DNA of 64,000 bases from Kitagawia praeruptora (taxonomy: Eukaryota > Streptophyta > Magnoliopsida > Apiales > Apiaceae). The position numbers and the translations under genes were made by a program. Below the pieces are notes generated by a model that did no database searches, had not been told where the DNA came from, and saw only the letters and a list, made by a program, of their open reading frames with translations. Numbering within the stretch: the first letter of the stretch is position 1; each line of letters opens with the position of its first letter. The stretch spans positions 61,461,501 to 61,525,500 of the forward strand of contig CM075353.1 of the NCBI GenBank assembly GCA_037693485.1. The letters run 5' to 3'. Below, piece by piece: positions 1 through 11,199 of the stretch.

Positions 1-1215
1 AAGTAAATAAATTATAAAGTAAACAAACAATCAAAGTTAAGTAAATAACTTACCATCTCCTGCAAAGCTACAGAATTCTGTCGGCAAACCAATTTTTTTC
101 CACCTTGTCCGCGCGTGCTAGCCACGATGCCACTCTCCTCTGTCGCGCGAGTGATGCACGCGCTAGATATAAACAAAATTTTCCCGCGCGTGGCTTGCAC
201 CCCTGCTGCCTGCGACTGGTTATTGCTGTGCTTTGTAATTAAAATTCAAGTCTTCTCCTGGTTCCTGTGTTGATGATAATTCGGTTCTTTCAACAAATAA
301 AAAGAGACCCACTAATAATTCCCTTAATATCTTAAATTAATTCTTATAATAATTTTTTAGAAATTTTTAAGTGTATAAAATAAAATTAAATTACAGAAAT
401 TCAAAGTGTTTAAAATATAACAATATTACAGAAATTTAAATTGAATAAAAATAAACTGTTTGCAAAATTTTAAAATGTATAAAATGAAATGAAATTACAA
501 GAGAAAATGATGAAAGATGGAGAGAATAAAACTGAAATTTTCAGCTCTCCGGATTGTCTTTCCAAAATTATGCACATCACATATTTATAGTGCAAATTAA
601 CACACCTAACACGATTAAAGTCAGCTGTGTTAAATAAAATTCTAGCCTAACTTTAACAACTCTAAGACAATTGCAAAGCCAGTTCAATTCTTCTTCCGCA
701 ACTCGCGGTGGTTGAATTTTAATATCAGCTCCGTAGAAATGCTTTTAACCCGCACAGCTTATAATCTTTAATTAATAAATAATTATTTTAATCCAGAAAT
801 TATAAAAATAAATATTTAATATTTTTAGATATTTATAAATATAATTTTCTAAATTAATAAAATTATTTAATAATATAAATAAATCTTTATTGTCTAAGCT
901 GCGGTCTCTGGTCGTCTGGAACCGGACTCCTTTTGCTTAACAGAAAATATATCAATTCCAACCGGGATTCCTGCTTTAAGAATATATCACTCAGAACATC
1001 TTTATGATAATTCTTTTTCCTCGTAGCCAATCCATCTTAGCCAGAAATCCACCGTCTTTTAACCTTTTATCGCCAGGATACCTGAAGCTGTGAGTTCTGC
1101 ACTACAAAGACTTGAAACAACATAAAACTAATCAAAAGACACAAAATACTTAAGGATAAACCACCAATTTAGGTCTATTTAGCGCATAATAAGTGGATAT
1201 AAAATCCACTTATCA
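1..1215 (-). mobile_element. LTR-like retroelement terminus (partial)
   Basis: Read on the minus strand this begins at 1215 with TGATAAGTGGATTTTATATC, a start I associate with LTRs of plant gypsy-type elements. A TATA box (CTATAAATA on the minus strand) lies near 573-585, followed by a pyrimidine-rich leader. Near 49-53 the minus strand reads GATG/GTAAGT, a good splice donor, so the leader may be spliced. No internal coding region is present before the window edge. The short minus-strand ORF at 12-200 matches no family I know and looks like leader sequence. The other LTR end, PBS and target duplication were not found, so the boundary at 1 is only the window edge. Confidence 0.4.
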
Positions 1216-3264
1216 GCGTCTCTTCAAATATCACACCTAAAAAGGAAACAAGATCGGGGTGTGTGCGGGGATGATATGTGGGATCAAGGTCCAAGGTTGA
1301 ACAGAAAGGGAAAAGCCGTGTTATCAATGAGGATTTCTCCAACCGTTAAATTTCTGGTGGGGTTATTATCCTTATTTTTTCAATTCTCATGCTCTTGTTT
1401 TCATTCTCTGCGTTCAATAAGTACTTTTTGTCAATACCTACTTTGTTTTTTTACTTGTTTTTTGTGTAATATTTGTGCTTATTTTGATTGTGTGATTGTT
1501 GGTGTTGTCAAAATCCAATCTTTTTGATTTCTTGGTGATCAAAATTTTGATCTTTTTCGAGTTTTGTCTGTTAGTTTTGTATGCATATATTTAGATTGGA
1601 TTTTGGCCGATTTTTTTCTTCTTCAGTCGTGTCTTCACCGTTCTTAAAATTTTAGTCCTTTTTTACATGTATTAGTGTTTGCTGGTTTAAATAAGGATTA
1701 TTATACATTACTGCAATCTGAATATCTGTTTGCTTAATCTGCTCCACTGCTTAATCTGCTCCACCATATCTCTTATTTATATTGAGTTCTCTTTGTATTA
1801 TCTGTATTATCTATCTCGTGTTTATCGATAATAAAGCTTTTCTACCATATTTGGTATTACAATTTTACGTAGTAGTTACCATCTGTTTCGTTGTATAATT
1901 GAGAATGTATTTTATTGCTTCAGTTTCTTTCGAAGGTAAATTTTATGTCTTTCTTTCAAAACATATGTTATGCCTATATATAATTGGGAATCAAGAATAT
2001 TGTGCCTGTATTTATCGTCTATATTTGTAGTTTTAGTGTTTGTTTCTATTTATATTTTCTTTCAGAATTCTATTATTATTTCAATTTAGCATTTACTTGT
2101 CTTTATTAATTTTATATTAAGTTTTGTATAATTAGTAACATTTAAGTGAGTTAGTGTTTTGAGTATTTATGTGATTAACAAAAATTATGGATGGTCTAAT
2201 TTTGGTGATTGACTCCTTAATTGTAGTTTTAAGGTCCTTATTTGAAATGATTTAATTTTTTTTATTATTTTTGCATGATTTATGTGATTTTCATTTTAAT
2301 ACCTTATTTAGTGCCTTTTATTTTTGTGATATAAGGAGATCACTTTTTTAGCACTTAGTTTAATGTCTTAATTATTTCTTCCTTGGTTTAATGTCTTAAT
2401 TATTTCTTCCTTATTCAATTTAGCATTTAGTTTTGTACCTGAATTATGTAATTATAACTAATTTTGTGATTTTGATAGTCTATACTAGTATTGGTGGCCA
2501 TAAATGTTGGCATATTTGTACCATTTTTGGAGGTCATTATTGGTGACATATTTGTACCATATTTGGAGGTCATAATTTGCGGCATATTTGTGCTTTTAGG
2601 AAGCAATTTAGTGTCATTTATGATGACTAATATATTTATGATGACCAGTTTTGGGATATTTTGGTGTCATCTATTTGACCACTTAGGTCATTATTGATGG
2701 TTATTGTTTTATCATATTTATAATCGATTATTATTTATTTTATAAATATCGAATCTTTAAATGAAAATTTATTTTATATGGATCTTGATTTACATGTCTA
2801 ACCAAAGGGAGGGAACCTTTGGTTAGGAGTGAATCATCTTTTTCAAAATTCATATAAATTTAATATATTTAATACCTAGTTTTTGTTATTATTATATATA
2901 TGAGTTTTAAAAATTCATTATTATGTTAGATGTCTAAACAAAGGGGTCCCTTTGATTAGAATGAACATCTATTTTGTCAAACTTCATAATTGTTTTAATA
3001 TATTTAATCTTTTATTCTTTAAGTGATTCGTTGATTTTATTATTTTTTAGACGGGTTTGTTTTGGTAATTTGCAGTTTTAATAGAAACAAAGAAGTTTTA
3101 ATAAGATTCAGGTTTGTCTTTCAAAAGGAAATAATGGAGCTTGTAAAAGTGAAGACAAGTTTGCGAAAACAACTGATGGCAATGCGGATTCAGGAAGGAA
3201 ACAAGAAGTTTAGTCATTATTTAGTAATCACTTTGTATAACAATGTATTTTTACTTTTTTGAGG
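1216..3264. other. AT-rich non-coding DNA with short direct repeats
   Basis: No convincing gene is visible. Two local duplications stand out. A 36-bp unit containing GGCATATTTGTACCAT repeats about 2.4 times at 2509-2592. A segment of about 90 bp beginning TACATGTCTAACCAAAGGG near 2790-2880 recurs in diverged form at about 2925-3010. The ORFs here are short, low in complexity and lack recognisable domains. Confidence 0.5.
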
Positions 3265-3350
3265 GCACTCTTTTTCCCCCTTGAGTTTTTTCCCATAGGG
3301 TTTTGCTCTTGTGTGGTTTTAACGAGGCCCTTTTTTGTGGGGTTCATTTT
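3265..3350 (+). other. Possible retroelement 3' UTR remnant
   Basis: The stretch with CTCTTTTTCCCCC, then GAGTTTTTTCCCATAGGG and a GGTTTTAACGAGGCCC block resembles the pyrimidine-rich segment often found downstream of pol in plant retroelements. No coding sequence of such an element is attached, so this is a weak call from pattern memory. Confidence 0.25.
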
Positions 3351-3392
3351 TTTCAGACTTGAAAGTATTATTGTCTAAATGTCCGGGGCAAC

Positions 3393-3486
3393 ATGCGTGC
3401 TTTTCGGTTAGATGATGAACTTTCTGGAATGAAAGAAACTCCTTTTCTCCGATCATTGTATTTTGATACAATTCATCTACGTGAAG
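3393..3486 (+). CDS. Possible exon fragment of unknown gene
   Basis: A short frame opens at ATG 3393 and reads MRAFRLDDELSGMKETPFLR and on to about residue 32, where the sequence GAAG/GTAAGT at 3483-3491 is a strong 5' splice site. The composition is more protein-like (mixed charged and hydrophobic residues, balanced codon use) than the surrounding AT-rich DNA. I do not recognise the family. No matching acceptor and second exon were found downstream, where repeats take over. It could be a captured gene fragment inside the neighbouring repeat or a chance reading frame. Confidence 0.22.
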
Positions 3487-3491
3487 GTAAG

Positions 3492-4488
3492 TTTTGTCAA
3501 AAAAAAATAAAATAAAAAAATCTTGAGTGATATAAAACGAATATCAAGCTAGTAGTACTTCTGTAGTAGTCATTCCACAATAAAATTCTAGCTCGTTAAT
3601 GAATAATAATAATTTTTTTTGCAAAAATATGAATTGTAAAAATTAGTAGTTTTGTAATTAATTTTACTTTTTTATCCAAGTAAGCACAAAAAACAGAATT
3701 ACAAAAAGAAGTGAGAACCAGAACTATTAAATAATCGTACAAAGATGGCTTTGCCAGTTAGGTCTCATCAACCTTATAATTGAATTTTTGGTTCAACTAA
3801 TCCGCCAAATTCAGTATTTTGTCCCTTGTGCGAGTAGATACATTTTCGATTAAATAATTAATTGGAATAAAGAGAAAAAAGTGTCAAAAAGAAGAAAACT
3901 TTTTTTTTATCTAATCCAGTGCGCCATTATAAAAAACGGTCATTTTCTACCAATGAAATCTTACCAAAAAAAATTGAAAGGAAATATGTGAGTATGGGGT
4001 ATTTATGGGGTTCAAATTTTGTACGCATAATTACCAATTCCTACTAAATATTGGTTCGAAATCAAAACCTATCACAACATTTTGATGTGAGTATTTCCTA
4101 GTCATATTCAAAATGGTGTTTGTGGGGCTCAAATTCTATACACGTAAGTATCAATTTAAACCAAATATTGATAGGAAATCAAAACTTACCAAATTTAATA
4201 GGTTTTGATAGCATTTTGACCGTAATAGGACCCCACCTACCACATCATCATCCCTCACATTTCTTGAGTTAATAGATAATTTCTTAAAATAAAAATAAAC
4301 GTCAGTTTGTGTAGTCATTTCCTACCACATTTTGATAGGAAATTACAACCTATCAAATGTGGTAGGTTTTATCTGTGATGGTACCCCACTATCCACGTCA
4401 GTATCCCCGTCAAATTTGAAATGACGAAAACGATATCATTTTCATTCAACTTTTTCCGATCAAACTTGGTGGGAAAACAAAACCTACC
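3492..4488. repeat. CTACC/GGTAG palindrome-rich repeat, left part
   Basis: Non-coding. From about 3900 it contains repeated cassettes built on ACCAATTCCTACTAAATATTGG, 'aggaaatcaaaacctatcaa' and CCTACCACATTTTGATAGG. The segment about 4200-4370 is a diverged copy of about 14870-15030 (shared blocks 'accccacct', 'catcatcatccctcaca', 'cttaaaataaaaataaa'). It was interrupted at 4488 by the gypsy relic and continues after 14875. Dense subterminal repeats of this type are typical of CACTA-like DNA transposons, but no matching CACTA termini were found. Confidence 0.5.
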
Positions 4489-5871
4489 TGTTATAAGGAG
4501 AAATTGGTATAACAATAATTGCGGAGGTTGCTGGCATCAATGAGAAAAATACATATATTTTACTAAGAACACGAAGAACACAAATTGGAGATTAGCGATT
4601 TATATGACTGATCTTGTTTGTTGATTCATAGAACGCTAGAGAAAATGTTTTTATTTTCTTTTGATGCAAAATAATCAATCAATCATCACAAGAGGCCTAC
4701 GTACCCTATTTATAGGGATTCAAGTCACACGTAATTCTTGGAGAACAAGTTACCTAGATGGGCTGGGGTTTTGGAGATCCATTATGGTCCAAGTCCATTG
4801 GATGCTTGTGGGCTGGTGTAAATTACCCGTAACTGATCATGGCCTATGGCTTAGTAAAAACTACGCGAGGCTACCATGATACTGGAGTGGCGAGGCCTCG
4901 TCGTGAGGCTAATGGAGATAATGGAGAACCTTATGGGGAACTCACATGCGATCTTGTGGGTGTTAGGCATGCAAGATTGTCCTAAGTATACCGTGCATAG
5001 GGATGCCTCTACTCATGCGACCCCTTTGGGTCCAACTATGAGCATTCATATGGCGATACGAAACTTAATAAGATAATTTAATGGCGATGCGACCCCTAGG
5101 TCAGAATCGCATATAGGTGAAAGTTAATTCCACCTCTGGAGGTATAGTCGAATGTGATCATCGATGGCCTTGCATGAGACTCCTATAGGTCTAGCATGAA
5201 AATCCTACAGGCCTAACATGAGACCCTTAGAAGCCTGGCCATCTACCTTCTTTCCTTGATGTCATGGGATGCTTTATAGAGATATGTAGATAATACACAA
5301 AGCATGAGAGCCTTTTCCTTGGTCATTGAGATGGCATCTTGAGTACTAGCAGGAGGTTATAACGAGGCAATCCCGAGGATGGGATCACGTCTTCAAGAGA
5401 TCCATGTTCAAACGGTATGATAAGATAGAGGGGAGGCGACCCCTAGATTAGGATCCTTATGTCTTGTTGATTCATCTTCAATATTTGAGCCAATTAAGAA
5501 ATATTTGAACCCATTGAGAGAGTTGGACCCCTAGTATAGTCCATTAGGCTTGTTTATGACCTATGCCAAGATTCAGGCATAACAACTACCCCCGATTCCA
5601 TGTTGCCATTATGAATGCAATGTGGAATCAAGTAAAATGGTATCTTCCAATTGATGCGAAACCAAGTATATGTAAGTGATGCCGACCTTGCGGAGGTCTT
5701 TCCAAGCACAATATAGTCCCACAAGGATCTAGAGAGGCGACCCCATAAGGCCAAGCAACCATAAGTTGTTATAAATATGTCTTCTGTCCAGCTGACATGT
5801 GAGCTCATGCTCCCACTTGTCTCCTCAAGCTTCCTTAAAGTATGGTAAGAGGACTCTCCTCTATTCCATGT

Positions 5872-6081
5872 TGTCAAAATATCAAATGTCAAACAATGTA
5901 AGTATCATATGTTTAGGCACCGTGTATGACTTTGGGGTAATGTTAGGCACCACCTCTAGACTTTGGGGGATTAAGTTTTCTATATATAGAATCGTTCTCT
6001 CATTGTAATAATATACAATATATGAATATCATTATTCTTCTGTAAATCTCTCTCTCTCTATGTTGTTATATACTGTTAACA
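5872..6081 (+). repeat. Copia 5' LTR
   Basis: 210 bp, begins TGTCAAAATATC and ends CTGTTAACA. It contains TCTATATATAGAATCG as a TATA region near 5978-5990 and a CT microsatellite near the 3' end. Identical to the 3' LTR except for one CT unit. Confidence 0.95.
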
Positions 6082-6945
6082 TGGTATCAGAGCAGGTTTA
6101 ACAAAATCAGAAGAAGGGAAAGAAATCAAAATCAGAAAACCCAGAAAATACAGCAACAAACAGTTTCCAGAAAATACCAGAAAATATCAAAATACAGCAA
6201 CAAACAGTTTCCAGAAAATACCTCAGAAAAAACCCCTCTGTTAAGAAATTCGAAATTCAAAACACATCCAAACACATATATAAGCATACCACTGGAAAGA
6301 GCAGGAGAAGAGGAGATTACAGGAACGAGAAAACTGGAAAACCAGCAAGACACGCGCCCACACGCGCCGGCAGACGCGCCACCGCGCCGCCAGACGCGCC
6401 CACGCGCCAGCGCGTGAGGCCTCTTCCGAGCATTTTTTGGAAATTTTTCTTCAGGGACTCTTGTTCTCCTCCTAATTCCGAATCTAACCGTGGTACTATT
6501 TCTTGAATCTGAGAATTGTTTTTTTCTGTCAGTTGTGTGTATAGATTATATACACGTGAATTATGGTCTGTTAAGCATAGTATGCTATATCTAAGGACAC
6601 TGTTTCGAGGTATTTGTGAGAATCTGCAGTTGGACTCTTTGTTATTTGTTTGAGGGAGACAAGGAAAAAAAAAGGGGAGTCTTGCAGCTGTGCTTCACGA
6701 TTGTGTGTATATATAATATATACCCAGTACTTGGTTATACAATTGGTTCTCCTCTGTTGCAGGCTATTATTTGTTAATGGGCTTCTTTATTATTGGGTCT
6801 TATATACATTAACTGGGCCAAGAATTAAAACATTTCCAAATTTAGCATAAATTTGCTAAATTAATATTGATTTAGTTCAAGTTAAGACTTGACTATAATT
6901 GTTGAATAATTATCTTTCGGGTATTTTATTCCGGATTTATTTAGC
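6082..6945 (+). other. Copia PBS and non-coding leader
   Basis: It starts with the PBS TGGTATCAGAGC at 6082-6093. Then come a direct repeat (AATACAGCAACAAACAGTTT near 6146-6167 and again near 6190-6212) and a GC-rich block near 6350-6420 built on ACGCGCC. Stops occur in all three frames. An in-frame TAA at 6907-6909 lies 12 codons before the pol ATG. No gag homology is visible. Confidence 0.8.
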
Positions 6946-9900
6946 ATGATGAAAGAGGATTTTTCTGCAACTCACTCTGGTCTAACTTTTTCGGAACTCA
7001 AGTTTTTTCGACAGTTAGTTTCTGATATAAAGCTAAAGACTGAAGCCTCATTTGTACAGACAAATACTTTTCATTCGAGTATTTCTTGTCATTCTGTCTC
7101 TCACAGTTCACCTAATTCATGGATTATTGACTCGGGAGCGTCAGAACATATGACTGGCAATTCCAGTTTACTGCAGTCATATCACTACATCAATAAAATA
7201 GAGAGTGTTCGTGTTGCCAATGGAACTCATGTGCCCGTTCACGGGTGGGGCACTTCCAACTGTCTCCCTTCACTACCACTATCATCTGTCTTACATGTTC
7301 CTTTCTTATCAGTGAATTTATTATCGGTTCATCAGATTACTGAAAATCTTAATTGTTCAGTAACTTTTTTCCCTTCTCACTGTGTGTTTCAGGATCTGGC
7401 TACAGGCAAGGTCCTTGGCAGTGGTAAAGTGGTAGATGGCCTCTATATTATGGAAGGAAATTCTGTTTCGCCATCGGCAAGTTATCAGGTTTTATCTAAA
7501 TCTAATCCCAGTTTAGAGTCCTTGTATCAATGGCATAGACGGTTAGGTCATCCTTCATTTGGTGTTTTATCGCATCTCTTTCCGAATTTAGCATCAAAAT
7601 GTAAAAAGGGAGAATTTTTTTGTGAACCATGTGAATTAGCCAAACATAAAAGGTCACCATATCCATCTAGAAATAATAGAAGTCCCACTCTTTTTTCTAC
7701 TATTCATACTGATGTTTGGGGTCCATTTAGTCATCCTACACATGATGGATATAGGTGGTTTGTTGTCTTTGTTGATTGTCATTCTCGACTTACTTTTGTA
7801 TACCTTCTTAAACACAAAAGTGAAGTATTCGGATGTTTTAAATCCTTTCACCACATGATTCAAACACAATTCAATGCCTCTGTTAAAATTCTGCGAAGTG
7901 ATAATGGTACCGAGTATGCCGGAATGTTTACATCTTATTTGGACACATGGGGTATTATTCATCAAACTACATGTGTTAAAACCTCTCAGCAAAATGGAAT
8001 CGCTGAAAGGAAAATTGGTCACTTACAACAGGTAGCACGGTCCCTCATATTAACCATGCATGTCCCTAAATATCTTTGGGGTGAGGCAGTCATGACTGCT
8101 GCATATCTGATCAACCGTCTCCCTTCAAAAGTACTACAATTCAGAACACCATTGTCCTTTATTCCTGCACCTTCGTCACATCCATTGCCTCTTCGGTTAT
8201 TTGGGAGTGTATGCTTTGTTCATAATCATTCTCCCTCTCGGGATAAATTTGATTCTCGTGCTCTCCGCTGTGTTTTCATTGGTTATACACCAACTCAAAA
8301 GGGGTATAAATGCTATCACCCTCCCTCACATCGCACATACGTCAGTCACGATGTTACTTTCTGGGAGTCTATTTCTTACTTCTCTCCCGGATCCTCCTCC
8401 TTGCTTCAGGGGGAGATTAACCGACACAGTCTTGATAGTAAAGCGACAGAGGAGTCTCAATTCCTTCCATTCATCAATGTGCCAAACACTAGTCCAAAGT
8501 CATCATCCATCCCTCCACGTTTGGGTAGTGAATTAGATGATCTAAATAGGTTTGACAGGCCAGATTTGATTACATATTCTAGGCGGAACAATGAAGATGT
8601 CACCACTTTACCACATCCAGAGACCTCTGACCTCGAGGCAGATCCTACAGCTCCTATAATTGAGCCTGATAACGGTAACACTCTTGATCCTACTTTAGAT
8701 CTTCCTATTGCTATAAGAAAGGGTGTACGTTCTTGCACTAACCATCCTATCTCAAACTTTGTATCTTATAATGCATTATCTCCATCTTCACTTGCTTTTG
8801 TGTCATCCTTGTCTAGTGTTTCTGTTCCACATACTTGGCAGGATGCTTTATGTGATCCTAAATGGAAAGATGCTATGATAGAGGAAATGAATGCCTTGAA
8901 ACATAATGGCACTTGGGAGTTAACTCATCTTCCCGCTGGAAGGAAGGTAGTAGGATGCAGATGGGTATTCACTGTGAAACAGAAACCTAATGGGCTGATT
9001 GATAGGTACAAAGCGAGACTTGTAGCAAAAGGGTATACTCAAACTTACGGGATTGATTATCAGGAAACTTTTGCTCCAGTAGCAAAGATGGCCTCTATTC
9101 GTGTCTTGATATCATGTGCAGCAAATCTTGGATGGGAACTTCAGCAATTGGATGTAAAAAATGCATTCTTACATGGAGACCTGAAAGAAGAGGTTTACAT
9201 GGATATTCCACCGGGTTTTTCTACAGCTGCGACCGTTGGGAAAATATGCAAGCTAAAGAAGACTATTTTTGGGTTAAAACAGTCTCCAAGGGACTGGTTT
9301 GGCAAATTTCAGGGAGCAATGATTAAATTTGACTACAAACAGAGCAACTCAGATAACACCATGTTCGTAAAAAGACGAGATGAAAAAATCACAGTGTTGA
9401 TTGTTTATGTCGATGATATTGTGTTCACCGGCAACGATACCTGTGAGATTGCTAATGTTAAACGCAAGCTTGCCTCTGAATTCGAGATGAAGGACTTAGG
9501 AAAACTACGGTATTTCCTTGGTATTGAGGTCTCTAGAAGTCCAGGTGGTATCTTCCTCTCACAACGGAAGTATACACTTGATCTTCTGAATGAAACAGGG
9601 ATGTTGGGATGTAGACCTGCAGAATCTCCAATAGAAGCAAATCATAAACTTTGTGGAGATGCTGGTGAAATTGTCGAGAAATCTCAATATCAAAGGTTAG
9701 TTGGTCGACTAATCTACCTTGCACATACAAGGCCAGACATATCATATGCAGTGGGAATTGTTAGTAGGTATATGCATGATCCTCGTCAACCACATTTGGA
9801 TGCAGTTTATATGATATTAAGGTATCTTAAGGCTGCTCCTGGAAAAGGAGTAATGTTTACTAAAAACAATCATCTCGAGGTTGAAAGCTATATAGATGCA

Positions 9901-10359
9901 GATTGGGCCGGATGTCAAGACGATAGACGATCTACTTCAGGATATTGTACATTTGTTGGTGGCAATTTGGTTACTTGGCGAAGCAAGAAACAACCTGTGG
10001 TTGCCTTATCTAGTGCTGAGGCAGAATATAGAGCTATGGCTAAGGGTGTACGTGAATTATTGTGGATAAGATTGTTCCTAGAAGAATTGGGACTTGCATC
10101 TGCAACTCCAATGAAGCTACATTGTGATAACAAAGCCGCTATTGCCATTGCACATAATCCAGTTCAACATGATCGGACCAAACATATCGAAATTGATCGA
10201 CACTTCATAAAAGAGAAGATCAATAATGATACCATTGGTATTCACTTTGTAAGATCGGAGGACCAGATAGCTGACATATTTACCAAAGGTTTAAATCAGA
10301 AGATACTTCATCCACTTATTGGCAAGTTGGGCATGAGTGATATATATGCATCAACTTGA
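6946..10359 (+). CDS. Copia Pol polyprotein (PR-INT-RT-RNase H), no gag
   Basis: An intact 1137-residue ORF. Protease motif IIDSGASEH has its aspartate at residue 62. The integrase zinc finger (HRRLGH then CEPC) lies near residues 195-230. The integrase triad is D256 (TDVWGP), D319 (SDNGTEY) and E354 (GIAERK). The RT domain begins near residue 645 (GCRWVFTVK), with the YVDD catalytic box at 821-824. RNase H follows (DADWAGC, then SSAEAEYRAM) and the frame ends 7 bp before the 3' LTR. All catalytic residues are present. Normal copia elements encode gag upstream in the same frame; here translation can start only just before the protease. Lineage (Ivana- or Ale-like) is uncertain. Confidence 0.93.
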   Translation: MMKEDFSATHSGLTFSELKFFRQLVSDIKLKTEASFVQTNTFHSSISCHSVSHSSPNSWIIDSGASEHMTGNSSLLQSYHYINKIESVRVANGTHVPVHGWGTSNCLPSLPLSSVLHVPFLSVNLLSVHQITENLNCSVTFFPSHCVFQDLATGKVLGSGKVVDGLYIMEGNSVSPSASYQVLSKSNPSLESLYQWHRRLGHPSFGVLSHLFPNLASKCKKGEFFCEPCELAKHKRSPYPSRNNRSPTLFSTIHTDVWGPFSHPTHDGYRWFVVFVDCHSRLTFVYLLKHKSEVFGCFKSFHHMIQTQFNASVKILRSDNGTEYAGMFTSYLDTWGIIHQTTCVKTSQQNGIAERKIGHLQQVARSLILTMHVPKYLWGEAVMTAAYLINRLPSKVLQFRTPLSFIPAPSSHPLPLRLFGSVCFVHNHSPSRDKFDSRALRCVFIGYTPTQKGYKCYHPPSHRTYVSHDVTFWESISYFSPGSSSLLQGEINRHSLDSKATEESQFLPFINVPNTSPKSSSIPPRLGSELDDLNRFDRPDLITYSRRNNEDVTTLPHPETSDLEADPTAPIIEPDNGNTLDPTLDLPIAIRKGVRSCTNHPISNFVSYNALSPSSLAFVSSLSSVSVPHTWQDALCDPKWKDAMIEEMNALKHNGTWELTHLPAGRKVVGCRWVFTVKQKPNGLIDRYKARLVAKGYTQTYGIDYQETFAPVAKMASIRVLISCAANLGWELQQLDVKNAFLHGDLKEEVYMDIPPGFSTAATVGKICKLKKTIFGLKQSPRDWFGKFQGAMIKFDYKQSNSDNTMFVKRRDEKITVLIVYVDDIVFTGNDTCEIANVKRKLASEFEMKDLGKLRYFLGIEVSRSPGGIFLSQRKYTLDLLNETGMLGCRPAESPIEANHKLCGDAGEIVEKSQYQRLVGRLIYLAHTRPDISYAVGIVSRYMHDPRQPHLDAVYMILRYLKAAPGKGVMFTKNNHLEVESYIDADWAGCQDDRRSTSGYCTFVGGNLVTWRSKKQPVVALSSAEAEYRAMAKGVRELLWIRLFLEELGLASATPMKLHCDNKAAIAIAHNPVQHDRTKHIEIDRHFIKEKINNDTIGIHFVRSEDQIADIFTKGLNQKILHPLIGKLGMSDIYAST

Positions 10360-10366
10360 GGGGGAG

Positions 10367-10578
10367 TGTCAAAATATCAAATGTCAAACAATGTAAGTAT
10401 CATATGTTTAGGCACCGTGTATGACTTTGGGGTAATGTTAGGCACCACCTCTAGACTTTGGGGGATTAAGTTTTCTATATATAGAATCGTTCTCTCATTG
10501 TAATAATATACAATATATGAATATCATTATTCTTCTGTAAATCTCTCTCTCTCTCTATGTTGTTATATACTGTTAACA
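10367..10578 (+). repeat. Copia 3' LTR
   Basis: 212 bp, the same as the 5' LTR plus one CT unit. Preceded directly by the polypurine tract at 10358-10366 and followed by the target copy catgt. Confidence 0.95.
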
Positions 10579-10583
10579 CATGT

Positions 10584-10765
10584 TATTTTGATAAGAGGGC
10601 TCCTCATAAGTTGAGAGGACTCCCTTTATGTTGAGAGGAATCCTCATAAGTTAAGAGGACTCCTCATAAGTTGAGAGGACTCCCTTTATGTTAAGAGAAC
10701 TCTTCATAGCCTCATATGTTGAGAGGACTCCCTTTGTTGATATAATGAGAGGACTCCTCATCATA
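10584..10765. repeat. GAGAGGACTCC tandem repeats
   Basis: Irregular tandem copies of a unit of about 17-36 bp containing GAGAGGACTCCCTTTATGTT or GAGAGGACTCCTCATAAGTT. They belong to the LTR of the gypsy relic; related sequence (GGTAAGAGGACTCTCCTC) lies just left of the copia insertion at about 5845-5862. Confidence 0.75.
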
Positions 10766-10875
10766 GTGGTATGTGGTCCTGGTAAATATATCGGTATGAG
10801 AACTGTTAGCCCAATATTATTATCAATTATCGTAATGGGTATATTTAGAGCCCATATCAATTTTCGAGCATAACA

Positions 10876-11199
10876 ACTACCCCCAGTTATTCGATGTAGG
10901 CAGTTGTGGTGGAGAACTATTTTTTTTCTGATCTTTAAAATTTATTCAATTTTTTTTTGACTTGTTCAAAAATAAAATCGTAATAATTTAATTATTATTT
11001 TGATAATACTCCTTGCTTCTTTTTTTTAATATGCAGAGGCCTTGTCCCTGATTTTTCTTATTCAACGAGGATATCATCATGGCATTGTTTTTTTTACGCG
11101 AACCCTTCCAATTTTGGCAATTCATGTACAGGCCCCACTATTAGTAACCCTGTAATTCACGTACATGAACTAGCAATCGCATACGTGTCCCCGGAATAC
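10876..11199 (-). other. Gypsy relic: PPT and unassigned sequence
   Basis: The purine tract (minus strand) at 10876-10890 borders the LTR. The rest is AT-rich, with TTTT runs, and no readable pol. RNase H and integrase would be expected here and are missing. Confidence 0.5.

Larger units (their letters stand above)
5872..10578 (+). mobile_element. Young Ty1/copia retrotransposon lacking gag
   Basis: It is complete in structure: 5' LTR 5872-6081, a PBS TGGTATCAGAGC at 6082-6093 complementary to initiator tRNA-Met, one pol ORF 6946-10359, a polypurine tract GAGGGGGAG at 10358-10366, 3' LTR 10367-10578 and target duplication catgt at 5867-5871 and 10579-10583. The two LTRs differ only by one CT dinucleotide in a microsatellite, so insertion is recent. 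The oddity is the absence of any gag frame or CCHC knuckle between PBS and protease. The 852-bp leader has no long ORF. To spread it would need gag from another copia element. Confidence 0.95.
4489..10875 (-). repeat. 3' LTR of the gypsy relic, split by a copia element
   Basis: The outer ends form the inverted pair TGTTATAAGG (4489) and GCATAACA (10868-10875). Next to the right end is the purine tract expected beside a 3' LTR on the minus strand. Removing the copia element and one 5-bp duplication (4712 bp) leaves about 1675 bp. A TATA box in minus orientation lies in CCTATTTATAGGG near 4698-4712. A second GCATAACAACTACCCCC copy at 5577-5593 inside the LTR may be an internal duplication or a sign of a more complex history. 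Confidence 0.6.

Noticed and set aside
12..200. 62-codon minus-strand ORF near the window start
   Set aside because: No domain, probably leader sequence of an LTR transcript. Only the splice donor near 49 is worth noting.
7654..8022. 122-codon minus-strand ORF in copia pol
   Set aside because: It overlaps the integrase on the opposite strand and has no domain; it is a shadow of the real frame.
10584..10873. Short ORFs on both strands beside the copia 3' LTR
   Set aside because: Produced by the GAGAGGACTCC tandem repeat.
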